Shown here piece by piece: positions 55,523 through 62,796 of a stretch of DNA of 64,000 bases (within the stretch, counting starts at the first letter, position 1; every line of letters starts with the position of its first letter). The stretch comes from Chthoniobacterales bacterium (lineage in GTDB: Bacteria > Verrucomicrobiota > Verrucomicrobiia > Chthoniobacterales > UBA10450). A program made the translations under genes and the position numbers. A model generated the notes under the pieces. The model did not search any database, was not told where the DNA came from, and saw nothing but the letters and a program-made list of their open reading frames with translations. The DNA is taken from assembly GCA_035274845.1 (NCBI GenBank), contig DATENU010000021.1, positions 183,150-247,149 on the forward strand. The letters are read 5' to 3'.

Positions 55523-55801
55523 ATGGCCAGATCACTGAAAAAAGGACCGTTCGTGGCGCCGCATCTTCTCGAGAAGATCGACAAGATGAATACGTCGGGC
55601 ATCAAGAAGCCGGTAAAAACCTGGGCGCGTCGCTCGATGGTGACGCCCGATTTCGTTGGCCATACCTTTATGGTGCACAACGGCAAAACTTTTATCTCCG
55701 TGTTTGTGACGGAGAACATGGTGGGTCACAAGCTCGGTGAATTTTCGCCGACGCGAGTCTTTAAGAAACACGGTTCGCACACGGCGAAGGTGACGAAGTA
55801 G
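55523..55801 (+). CDS. rpsS: Small ribosomal subunit protein uS19
   Basis: The 92-residue protein has the typical [18 protein letters not shown] start, [43 protein letters not shown] body and KKHGSH end. Its stop codon forms the first three bases of an inverted repeat (55799-55829). Normally rplV follows at once; here a foreign gene intervenes. Confidence 0.98.
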   Translation: MARSLKKGPFVAPHLLEKIDKMNTSGIKKPVKTWARRSMVTPDFVGHTFMVHNGKTFISVFVTENMVGHKLGEFSPTRVFKKHGSHTAKVTK

Positions 55802-55897
55802 TTGAGAGTTTTTAGTTGAGTGTTGAGAGACGATTTGTTGGAAGGCGGCGAGCCGGGAAAGTGCGGCTCTCCACTCTCAACTATTTACTCTCAACTT
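55799..55897. repeat. Imperfect inverted repeat flanking the start of the inserted coiled-coil gene
   Basis: Arms 55799-55829 and 55867-55897 match as reverse complements at 25 of 31 positions. Both are made of GTTGAG(A/T)G-like units (left strand) or CTCTCAAC units (right). The right arm is translated as LSTLNYLLSTS of the coiled-coil protein, and the left arm overlaps the rpsS stop. The region is AT-richer than the operon around it. Confidence 0.8.
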
Positions 55898-56640
55898 CTC
55901 TGCTGCTGGCAGCAGAGAACAGTTCTTTGACAGAATCCAAGATTGAAAATGCGGACACGAAGGTGACCGCCGCGGATTTGCTTTCCCAAAACGAAGCGCT
56001 GCGGAGGGAATTGTCGCTTGCCCGCGAGACGGTCACGACATTAACGGACAGTCTGGCGGAATCGAATGTGCAGGCGGAAGTTTTTCGCCGGAAATACACG
56101 GATCTCCAGTTGCGCATGGAAGCGCTGGGACTCGAAGCAGCGGACAAGGACCGGGCGAAGCTGGAGCAACGGCTCCTGACCGCGGTCTCGGACCTGCACC
56201 TATCGCAAAAGGAACGCGAGCAATATCGGGATCAGAGTTTGCGCCTGAGCGAGGCGATTCTGCATCTGCTGAAAACCTCGAGTGGGGGTGACGCCGGGGC
56301 GCGGATGGAAGTCGAAGCGGAATTGCGCCGGACGAACGAGCTGGTTGCGAAAATACAGAATGCGCCGGCGGAAACGGGAACGTTGATGGACGGCAGCGTG
56401 ATCAGCCTAAAGGAAGAATGGTCGCTGGTGGTCGGCAACATCGGGGAAAAGCAGGGCGTGAAGACGGGAATGCCGATGCGGGTGATGCGCGGGGAAAAGT
56501 TGATTGCGACGTTGCGAGTAGTGGACGTGCGGCAGCGGATTTGCGGCGCGGTGATTCAAGAAATGGGTTCTGAAAAAGAGAAAATAAGAGTGGGCGATCG
56601 CCTCCAGGCGGACGCTCGCAAGAACGTAACTTTAAAATAA
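55861..56640 (+). CDS. Coiled-coil protein inserted in the S10 operon, probably exported
   Basis: 259 residues from the GTG at 55861; a TTG at 55816 would add 15 basic residues. The N-terminus (RLSTLNYLLSTSLLLAAENS) resembles a signal peptide, and part of it comes from an inverted repeat. Residues about 45-165 are heptad-rich coiled coil (SQNEALRRELSLARETVTTLTDSL...). The last 80 form a small beta domain (WSLVVGNIGEKQGVKTGMPMRVMRG... IRVGDRLQAD), a fold seen in envelope coiled-coil proteins. It sits between rpsS and rplV and its stop abuts the rplV ATG, so it is read with ribosomal genes. It is not a ribosomal protein I know. Function unknown. Confidence 0.75.
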   Translation: MRLSTLNYLLSTSLLLAAENSSLTESKIENADTKVTAADLLSQNEALRRELSLARETVTTLTDSLAESNVQAEVFRRKYTDLQLRMEALGLEAADKDRAKLEQRLLTAVSDLHLSQKEREQYRDQSLRLSEAILHLLKTSSGGDAGARMEVEAELRRTNELVAKIQNAPAETGTLMDGSVISLKEEWSLVVGNIGEKQGVKTGMPMRVMRGEKLIATLRVVDVRQRICGAVIQEMGSEKEKIRVGDRLQADARKNVTLK

Positions 56641-57129
56641 ATGCAAGTTAGATCGACATATCGGTACGCGAAGATTTCGGCGTTTAAGGTGCGCGAAGTC
56701 ACCCGTGCGATTCAGGGTCTGCCGGTTTCGGCGGCCCTGGACCTGGTGGCGTTCAGCCCGAAGAAGGCTGCGCACCTGATCGCGAAAACGCTGAAGAGCG
56801 CGGTCGCCAACGCCGAGAACAACGCAAACCTGCGGGTGGATGGATTGGTCGTGAAGGAAGCGACGGTAGGAGAGGGCCCGACAATGAAGCGAATGATGGC
56901 GCGCGCCCGGGGAAGCGGCAGCCGAATCCTAAAACGCAGCAGCCATATCCGGATCATTTTGACGGACGAGATTGAAATCAAAACCCGCGACAAAAAGAAG
57001 GGCGGGAAGAAGGCCGGTGGGTCGAAGAAGAAGCAGACTCACACAAAGGGCGCGAAGGATACGAAGGATACGAAGGAATCCAAGAAGGCTGAGCCAGAGA
57101 AGTCCGAGCAGTCGGAGGCGAAGGAGTAA
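56641..57129 (+). CDS. rplV: Large ribosomal subunit protein uL22 with extended repetitive tail
   Basis: 162 residues; the uL22 core (YAKISAFKVREVTRAIQGLPV to SRILKRSSHIRIILTD) ends near residue 112. The remaining about 50 are Lys/Ala/Gly/Thr-rich, including the period-three KDTKDTKE encoded by 9-bp repeats at 57053-57081. The ATG directly follows the coiled-coil gene's stop. The tail could be disordered on the ribosome surface. Confidence 0.96.
   Translation: MQVRSTYRYAKISAFKVREVTRAIQGLPVSAALDLVAFSPKKAAHLIAKTLKSAVANAENNANLRVDGLVVKEATVGEGPTMKRMMARARGSGSRILKRSSHIRIILTDEIEIKTRDKKKGGKKAGGSKKKQTHTKGAKDTKDTKESKKAEPEKSEQSEAKE
57040..57081. repeat. Short direct repeats in the rplV tail
   Basis: GAAGGATAC occurs twice and then GAAGGAATC, after CACAAAGGGCGC. 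This resembles 'CACAAAGGGCACGAAGGA'-type dispersed sequence. It is read in frame as TKGAKDTKDTKE. Confidence 0.6.
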
Positions 57130-57132
57130 TTT

Positions 57133-57816
57133 ATGGGACAAAAAGTTAACCCAGTTGGGTTTCGTCTCGCGGTGAATCGCGATTGGCGTTCGAAGTGGTA
57201 CGCCTCGCCCCAGGAAATGCCGGACTTTTTGCACAGCGACCTGAAGATTCGCGACTACGTAAAGAAAAAGCTCCAGTTTGCCGCGGTTTCGAAGATCGTG
57301 ATCGAACGCGCCTGGAACAGCATTCGCGTGACCATTTACACCGCGCGCCCCGGCATCGTGATCGGCCGCAAAGGAGCCGAGATCGAGAAGATGACCGAAG
57401 AGATTTCGAAGATGGCGCAGGGGAAACAAATCAAGATCGACATCCAGGAAATCAAGACGCCGGAGCTCGATGCGCAGCTCGTGGCGGAAAACGTCGCACT
57501 CCAGATTGAGCGCCGGATTGCTTATCGGCGGGCCATGAAGAAAGCGGTGCAGGTAGCGATGGATTTCGGAGCGCAGGGCATTCGCCTGCGCAGCTCGGGA
57601 CGCTTGAATGGAGCGGAGATTTCACGGTCGGAATGGTATCGCGAAGGGAAAGTTCCCCTGCACACCCTTCGGACGCCGATCGACTACGGCTTTGCCGAGG
57701 CCAATACCGTTTACGGCAAAATCGGAGTGAAATGCTGGTTGTGTAAGAAAGAAGAAGCGCCTGCCGAAGCCGCGGCGCCAGCTCTTCCGCCGCCGCCTGA
57801 GCCCGTTGAAGCTTAA
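57133..57816 (+). CDS. rpsC: Small ribosomal subunit protein uS3
   Basis: 227 residues. [23 protein letters not shown] opens it, the KH domain has [13 protein letters not shown] (GxxG loop), and [25 protein letters not shown] lies in the C-terminal domain. A short Pro/Ala tail ends the protein. AAGGAG lies 7 bp before the ATG. Confidence 0.98.
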   Translation: MGQKVNPVGFRLAVNRDWRSKWYASPQEMPDFLHSDLKIRDYVKKKLQFAAVSKIVIERAWNSIRVTIYTARPGIVIGRKGAEIEKMTEEISKMAQGKQIKIDIQEIKTPELDAQLVAENVALQIERRIAYRRAMKKAVQVAMDFGAQGIRLRSSGRLNGAEISRSEWYREGKVPLHTLRTPIDYGFAEANTVYGKIGVKCWLCKKEEAPAEAAAPALPPPPEPVEA

Positions 57817-57840
57817 GAATTTTACGAAGGAAATATCGCC

Positions 57841-58266
57841 ATGGCCTTAATGCCCAAACGCGTGAAGTACCGGAAGACCCAGCGGGGAAGCCGCAAGGGG
57901 ACCGCTTCGCGTAATCTGAGAATTGATTTCGGCGAATTCGGTTTGCAGACCCTCGAACGCGCCTGGATCACCAATACGCAGATCGAGGCAGCCCGGGTGG
58001 CGCTGACCCGCAGCATGAAGCGCAAAGGCAAACTGTGGATCCGGATTTTCCCGGACAAATCGGTCACTTCGCGTCCGCCGGAAACCCGAATGGGTAAGGG
58101 AAAAGGCCAGCCGGAGTATTGGGTGGCGACGGTCAGGCCGGGCAACATTTTGTTTGAGCTGGATGGCGTCACGGAATCGGTCGCCCGCGAATCGCTCCGG
58201 CTCGCCGCGGATAAATTGCCAGTCCGGACGAAGTTCCTGACCCGGCACCATGTGGCCGCAGCCTAA
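57841..58266 (+). CDS. rplP: Large ribosomal subunit protein uL16
   Basis: 141 residues, opening [15 protein letters not shown], with [22 protein letters not shown] in the middle (uL16 signature, binding 23S near the A site). Standard length; AAGGAAA upstream of the ATG. Confidence 0.98.
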   Translation: MALMPKRVKYRKTQRGSRKGTASRNLRIDFGEFGLQTLERAWITNTQIEAARVALTRSMKRKGKLWIRIFPDKSVTSRPPETRMGKGKGQPEYWVATVRPGNILFELDGVTESVARESLRLAADKLPVRTKFLTRHHVAAA

Positions 58267-58272
58267 CGGATT

Positions 58273-58491
58273 ATGAAATTCAAAGAAGTTGCAGAAATGA
58301 GCACCGACGAGTTGCAGACCAAGAAGCGCGACATGCGCCAGGAGAGTTTGCACCTGCGCCTGCAGCAGCAAAGCGGACAGCTCGAACAGCCAAGCCGGTT
58401 GCGGCTCCTGCGCCGGGATGTGGCTCGGATTGAAACGGTTCTCGCACAGCGCGCGGCCAAGGCAGAGGTGACAAAGCCGGAGAAGAAATAG
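58273..58491 (+). CDS. rpmC: Large ribosomal subunit protein uL29
   Basis: 72 residues, two-helix protein: [20 protein letters not shown], then [32 protein letters not shown]. Slightly longer than usual because of a KPEKK tail. At the exit tunnel next to uL23. Confidence 0.95.
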   Translation: MKFKEVAEMSTDELQTKKRDMRQESLHLRLQQQSGQLEQPSRLRLLRRDVARIETVLAQRAAKAEVTKPEKK

Positions 58492-58495
58492 CATT

Positions 58496-58789
58496 ATGGC
58501 CGAGGAAAATCAGGACAAGACGACGGCAGATTCGAGTGCGGACGCGCGCGGGACGCGGAAGACGCGCACCGGCGAAGTCATTTCGAGCGGAATGAACAAG
58601 ACGATCGTCGTCAGGACGGTGACGCGGGTGCCGCACGCAAAGTTCGGCAAGATCGTTAAACAAATGAAGAAGTTTTACGCCCACGACGAGGAGAACAAAG
58701 CCAAGGCCGGAGATACGGTCCGGATCATGGAAACGCGCCCGCTGAGCAAGTTGAAGCGGTGGCGCCTAGTCGAAGTAGTGCAGAAGTAA
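58496..58789 (+). CDS. rpsQ: Small ribosomal subunit protein uS17
   Basis: 97 residues. An N-terminal extension of about 20 acidic residues ([18 protein letters not shown]) precedes the uS17 core [23 protein letters not shown] and [17 protein letters not shown]. The core is standard and the extension is unusual. Confidence 0.97.
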   Translation: MAEENQDKTTADSSADARGTRKTRTGEVISSGMNKTIVVRTVTRVPHAKFGKIVKQMKKFYAHDEENKAKAGDTVRIMETRPLSKLKRWRLVEVVQK

Positions 58790-58806
58790 CGAGGCAAAAG
58801 ATTTTT

Positions 58807-59175
58807 ATGGTTTACCTACGATCCAGACTTGATGTGGCGGACAACAGCGGCGCACGCATGGCGACGATGATTGGCGTGATCGGCAAGGGGACCTCGCAAT
58901 CAGCCAGCATTGGTGACGTCATTGTGGCCAACGTGAAGGAAGCGAGTGCGACCGGCACGGTGAAGAAGGGCGAAGTAATTCGGGCGGTCGTCGTCCGGAC
59001 CAAGCAGCCGATCAAACGCAATGACGGCTCGGTTTTGCGCTTCGATAACAACGCGATCGTCGTGATCGACAAAGATTTGAATCCGCGCGGCACCCGTATT
59101 TTCGGGCCGGTCGCGCGCGAATTGCGGGAGCGCAATTTCATGAAAATTGTCTCGCTCGCTCCGGAGGTGTTATGA
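58807..59175 (+). CDS. rplN: Large ribosomal subunit protein uL14
   Basis: 122 residues from the ATG giving [18 protein letters not shown]; an earlier in-frame start overlaps rpsQ and is rejected. Signature [22 protein letters not shown]. Conserved end EVL. Followed by a 142-bp spacer full of hairpins. Confidence 0.98.
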   Translation: MVYLRSRLDVADNSGARMATMIGVIGKGTSQSASIGDVIVANVKEASATGTVKKGEVIRAVVVRTKQPIKRNDGSVLRFDNNAIVVIDKDLNPRGTRIFGPVARELRERNFMKIVSLAPEVL

Positions 59176-59202
59176 TTGGCAAGGCAGGAATGAACAACGG
59201 AA

Positions 59203-59306
59203 GTCAGGCATCTTGCCTGACTCGGGCGACAGGCTGCCAGCCTGTTGCTTTCGTCGCCGTATCGACAAGCAGGATGCTTGTCGGCCGAGACAGGCTGGAA
59301 GCCTAT
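59203..59306. repeat. Cluster of four hairpins between rplN and rplX
   Basis: Hairpins at 59203-59221 (GTCAGGCA/TGCCTGAC), 59229-59245 (ACAGGCT/AGCCTGT), 59263-59283 (CGACAAGCA/TGCTTGTCG) and 59290-59306 (ACAGGCT/AGCCTAT, one mismatch). They fill nearly all of the spacer inside a ribosomal operon where neighbours are otherwise a few bases apart. The second and fourth share the same sequence. Confidence 0.85.
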
Positions 59307-59317
59307 CCTCCCATTTT

Positions 59318-59656
59318 ATGAACCGCATCAAACTGCACGTCCGAAAAGGCGACAACGTCGAGGTCATTTCGGGGAACTTCAAAGGTTCCTCCGGGAAGGT
59401 CCTCGAAGTGATTGCGCGCAAACAGCGCGTGCTCATCGAAGGGGTGCGGATGATCAAGAAGCATCTCAAGAAGTCGCAGGACAATCCCCAGGGGAAGATC
59501 GCTGAGCGCGAGGGCCCGATTCACATTTCAAATGTGAGGGTTTTGGAGCGCGGGGAGCGGGCGGCAGGCAAAGGCAAGGAGTCGAAGAAGAAAACGACGA
59601 AGGAGAAGCCGGCCAAGAGCAAAGCTTCCAAGAACAAGGAAGCGAAAGAGGAATAG
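59318..59656 (+). CDS. rplX: Large ribosomal subunit protein uL24
   Basis: 112 residues from the ATG giving MNRIKLHVRKGDNVEVISGNFKG; the frame continues upstream through the hairpin cluster, which is rejected as coding. KOW motif near the start, and HLKKSQDNPQGKIAEREGPIHISNV in the middle. A Lys-rich tail of about 30 residues (KKKTTKEKPAKSK...) is unusual. Confidence 0.95.
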   Translation: MNRIKLHVRKGDNVEVISGNFKGSSGKVLEVIARKQRVLIEGVRMIKKHLKKSQDNPQGKIAEREGPIHISNVRVLERGERAAGKGKESKKKTTKEKPAKSKASKNKEAKEE

Positions 59657-59659
59657 GCA

Positions 59660-60274
59660 GTGAAGAACGAATTTTACGAGCACTACAAGAACCGGGTGAT
59701 GCCGGCGTTACAGAAGACGCATGGTTACAAGAACCCGCACCAAGTCCCGAAGGTGGAGAAGGTCGTGATCAACACGTCGGTCGGCTCGCAGTCGGACGTA
59801 AAGCAGGCCCTCGAAGATGCGAAGGCGGAGCTGGCGCTGATCAGCGGGCAAAAGCCGGCGGAGACGCGGGCGAAAAAGAGCATCGCGAACTTCAAGTTGC
59901 GCCAGGCCCAGGCGATTGGCGCCAAGGTTACTTTGCGGGGCGAGCACATGTATGAATTCCTCGAGCGCCTGATCAAGGCGTCGCTGCCGCGGATCCGGGA
60001 TTTCCGGGGAGTCTCACCCAAGGGGTTTGACGGACATGGGAACTATACGCTGGGCGTTTCCGACCAGGCCATCTTTCCGGAGGTCGAGCTCGATAAAATC
60101 AAGCGCAACATCGGATTTGATGTTACCATCGTCACCACGGCGCGGACGAACGAAGAGGCCAAGTCGCTCCTGAGCGAAATGGGAATGCCGTTCAGCGACC
60201 GGGCCAAGAAGGTCGCCACGGCGACTTCCTCCGCCGGGGAACCCGCCGCCGCGCCAGCCACCGAATCCAAATGA
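59660..60274 (+). CDS. rplE: Large ribosomal subunit protein uL5
   Basis: 204 residues, GTG start three bases after the rplX stop. NPHQVPKVEKVVINTSVG, GAKVTLRGEHMYEFLERLI and the C-terminal GFDVTIVTTARTNEEAKSLL identify uL5, the 5S rRNA binder. A short Ala/Pro tail. Its stop overlaps rpsH by 4 bp, so the rpsN (uS14) gene that usually lies here is missing. Confidence 0.97.
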   Translation: MKNEFYEHYKNRVMPALQKTHGYKNPHQVPKVEKVVINTSVGSQSDVKQALEDAKAELALISGQKPAETRAKKSIANFKLRQAQAIGAKVTLRGEHMYEFLERLIKASLPRIRDFRGVSPKGFDGHGNYTLGVSDQAIFPEVELDKIKRNIGFDVTIVTTARTNEEAKSLLSEMGMPFSDRAKKVATATSSAGEPAAAPATESK

Positions 60275-60669
60275 GCACAGTTACAGATCCTATCGCTGAC
60301 CTTCTCGCGCGCGTGCGCAATGCCGCCAACGCGCAGAAATCCGAGATGTTTGTTCCGTACTCGAAAATCAAGGCGGAGATCGTGCGCATTTTGAAGGATG
60401 AAGGGTACATCACCGATTACGTGGTGGACACCGAGGGGGCGCATCCCCGGATCAAGATTACGAACAAGATCGCCAACCGCGCCAGCGCGATCACCGGCCT
60501 GAAACGCGTGAGCCGGCCCGGCTTGCGCCGTTACGTGGGGGCGCAGGACATCCCGCGCGTTCTCGGCGGAATGGGCGTTTCGATTCTTTCTACCCCGCGC
60601 GGGATCCTTTCCGGACGGGAAGCCAAAAAGCAAAACGTGGGGGGCGAGCTGCTGGCCTACGTCTGGTAA
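60271..60669 (+). CDS. rpsH: Small ribosomal subunit protein uS8
   Basis: 132 residues: TDPIADLLARVRNAANAQKSEMFVPYSKIK, with SRPGLRRYVGAQDIPRVLGGMGVSILSTPRG at the C-terminus. Represses the spc operon in E. coli. Overlaps rplE by 4 bp. Confidence 0.98.
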   Translation: MSTVTDPIADLLARVRNAANAQKSEMFVPYSKIKAEIVRILKDEGYITDYVVDTEGAHPRIKITNKIANRASAITGLKRVSRPGLRRYVGAQDIPRVLGGMGVSILSTPRGILSGREAKKQNVGGELLAYVW

Positions 60670-60684
60670 GCGGCGCAATTTGTT

Positions 60685-61224
60685 ATGTCACGGATTGGAA
60701 ATAAAGCAGTCGAGATTCCCGCCAAGGTGAAGGTGAACATCGGCAACGATGGCTCCGTCGCCGTGGAAGGACCGAAAGGGAAGCTGCAATGGACTTTGCC
60801 GCGCGAGATCAAGGCGAGCGTGCAGGATAATCGGGTTTCGCTCGTGCGCGACGCGGAGACGCGGAGCGTAAAGGCGTTGCACGGTCTTTCCCGAAGCCTG
60901 GTGAACAACATGGTGCATGGAGTGAGCGAGGGATTTGCCAAGAACCTCGAAATCGAAGGCGTCGGCTTTAAGGCGGCCGTCCAGGGCGCGGTTCTAAACC
61001 TGAGCCTGGGGAAATCGCACCCGATTTTGTTTCCCATTCCGAAAGATATTAAAATCACCGTGACTGACGCCACGAAGATCGCGATCACGGGGATCGACAA
61101 AAAGTTGGTCGGCCAGGTCGCGGCGGACATTCGGCGCTATTACCCACCGGAGCCTTACAAAGGCAAAGGCGTGCGCTACGCTGGCGAAGTGATCCGCCGG
61201 AAGGAAGGCAAAACCGTTCAATAG
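60685..61224 (+). CDS. rplF: Large ribosomal subunit protein uL6
   Basis: 179 residues: SRIGNKAVEIPAKVKVNI, GPKGKLQWTLP and the C-terminal PEPYKGKGVRYAGEVIRRKEGKT, the uL6 signature. Standard length. Confidence 0.98.
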   Translation: MSRIGNKAVEIPAKVKVNIGNDGSVAVEGPKGKLQWTLPREIKASVQDNRVSLVRDAETRSVKALHGLSRSLVNNMVHGVSEGFAKNLEIEGVGFKAAVQGAVLNLSLGKSHPILFPIPKDIKITVTDATKIAITGIDKKLVGQVAADIRRYYPPEPYKGKGVRYAGEVIRRKEGKTVQ

Positions 61225-61226
61225 TT

Positions 61227-61592
61227 ATGGCGCTGCTCGATCGTAAAATTACCCGGACCCGGATCCACAAGCGGATTCGGAAACGCGTGAGTGGGACGGC
61301 GGAACGGCCGCGCCTGGCGGTGCATTTTTCCGGCAAGCATGTCTATGCGCAGGTCATCGACGATGACGCAGGCAAAACCCTCGTCTCGGCGGCAACGACC
61401 GAAGAGAAAATCATCGGCAAGTCGAAGGGCGGGGCGAATCGCGCTTCCGCCGAGCTGGTGGGCAAGGCGATCGCGGAGCGTTTGATCTCGAAGAAAGTCG
61501 AGAACGTCGTCTTCGACCGCGGCGGCCACATTTATCACGGCAAGGTGAAAGCCCTGGCGGACGCGGCCCGCGAAGGCGGATTGAAATTCTAG
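61227..61592 (+). CDS. rplR: Large ribosomal subunit protein uL18
   Basis: 121 residues: RIHKRIRKRVSGTAERPRLAVHFSGKHVYAQVIDD, then FDRGGHIYHGKVKALADAAREGGLKF. Binds 5S rRNA with uL5. Starts 2 bp after rplF. Confidence 0.98.
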   Translation: MALLDRKITRTRIHKRIRKRVSGTAERPRLAVHFSGKHVYAQVIDDDAGKTLVSAATTEEKIIGKSKGGANRASAELVGKAIAERLISKKVENVVFDRGGHIYHGKVKALADAAREGGLKF

Positions 61593-61598
61593 AATACC

Positions 61599-62156
61599 AT
61601 GGCACAACCACACAGCGGCGGCGGACGACGGCAGGAACGCCACACAGACAAAAGTTCAGCAGCGAGAGGGGACACGACCGAGAAGGTGGTCTTCATCAAT
61701 CGTTGCGCGAAGGTCGTTAAAGGCGGCCGGCGTTTCAGCTTCAGCGCCCTTATCGTCGCGGGCGACCATGATGGCCAGGTGGGCGTCGGATTCGGAAAAG
61801 CGAACGAGGTCGCGGAGGCGATCCGGAAAGCTTCCGAAGCGGCCCGCAAATCGATGGAGAAAATGTCGCTCCACGAAAACACCATTCCGCACGAAACCAT
61901 TGGCGAATTTGGTGGTGGGCGAGTGTTGCTGCGTCCGGCTTCCCCGGGAACGGGCGTGATCGCCGGCGGCGGAGTCCGCGCGGTGGTCGAGGCGGTGGGA
62001 ATCCGCGACGTCCTCGCGAAGTCACTCGGCTCCAGCAATCACTCCAATGTGGTCAAGGCTACGATTGAAGCATTGCGCGCCCTGCGCCGGCGCGATGAAA
62101 TTTTGAAGACCCGCGGGATCCGGGTGAACGAGCAAAAGGAGACTGAGCAATCATGA
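61599..62156 (+). CDS. rpsE: Small ribosomal subunit protein uS5
   Basis: 185 residues: [44 protein letters not shown] and [24 protein letters not shown]. An N-terminal extension rich in Gly, Arg and His precedes the core. Overlaps rplO by 4 bp, leaving no room for rpmD (uL30), which usually lies between. Confidence 0.98.
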   Translation: MAQPHSGGGRRQERHTDKSSAARGDTTEKVVFINRCAKVVKGGRRFSFSALIVAGDHDGQVGVGFGKANEVAEAIRKASEAARKSMEKMSLHENTIPHETIGEFGGGRVLLRPASPGTGVIAGGGVRAVVEAVGIRDVLAKSLGSSNHSNVVKATIEALRALRRRDEILKTRGIRVNEQKETEQS

Positions 62157-62767
62157 TCCGGCTGCACAACATGCAAACGCGGCCCGGCTCAAAGCACCGG
62201 GTCAAGCGTCTCGGGTGCGGAGAAAGCTCCGGCCACGGCAAGACGAGCGGTAAGGGCCATAAGGGACAGAAAGCGCGCTCCGGCGGCAGCCTGCGTCTCG
62301 GATTTGAAGGCGGCCAGATGCCGCTGATTCGGCGACTGCCGAAACGCGGGTTCAACAACGCTGCTTTTCACAAGAATTACTCGATCGTTAACCTCAGCGA
62401 CCTGAGTTCTTTCAAGGAAGGCACGGTCGTGAACGAGCAGCTTCTCCGGGAATCGAAGGTGATTCGTGGCCAGGGAGCCGGTCTCAAGATTTTGGGAGAC
62501 GGCGAATTGAAACACGCGCTCACGATCGAGGCGGACAAGATCAGTGCTTCCGCCCGGGAGAAAATCGAGAAGGCTGGCGGCACCGTAACCATGCGGGAAA
62601 AGCCGGTCCAGGGGTCTCGGGCCGAGCACAAGCCAACTCAGGCGGCGGAACCAGCGGAAGAGGCTTCGGATGCCCAACCGAAGGCGAAGACCAGCAGGAA
62701 ACCCGCGGCCAAGAAAAAGGCGCCTGCCAAGGCCGCGGCGAAGAAGAAATCAACGCGGAAGCGCTAG
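62153..62767 (+). CDS. rplO: Large ribosomal subunit protein uL15 with long basic tail
   Basis: 204 residues, compared with about 145 usually. The core: [36 protein letters not shown], then [17 protein letters not shown]. After about residue 145 comes a Lys/Ala/Thr-rich tail ([20 protein letters not shown]), possibly disordered. ATGA overlap with rpsE. Confidence 0.96.
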   Translation: MIRLHNMQTRPGSKHRVKRLGCGESSGHGKTSGKGHKGQKARSGGSLRLGFEGGQMPLIRRLPKRGFNNAAFHKNYSIVNLSDLSSFKEGTVVNEQLLRESKVIRGQGAGLKILGDGELKHALTIEADKISASAREKIEKAGGTVTMREKPVQGSRAEHKPTQAAEPAEEASDAQPKAKTSRKPAAKKKAPAKAAAKKKSTRKR

Positions 62768-62796
62768 TTTTGCGGTTGATCAACAAATCCTAGGCG

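Noticed and set aside
59147..59317. Upstream extension of uL24 through the hairpin cluster
   Set aside because: uL24 normally starts at MNRIKLHVRKGD; the extension is translated repeat.
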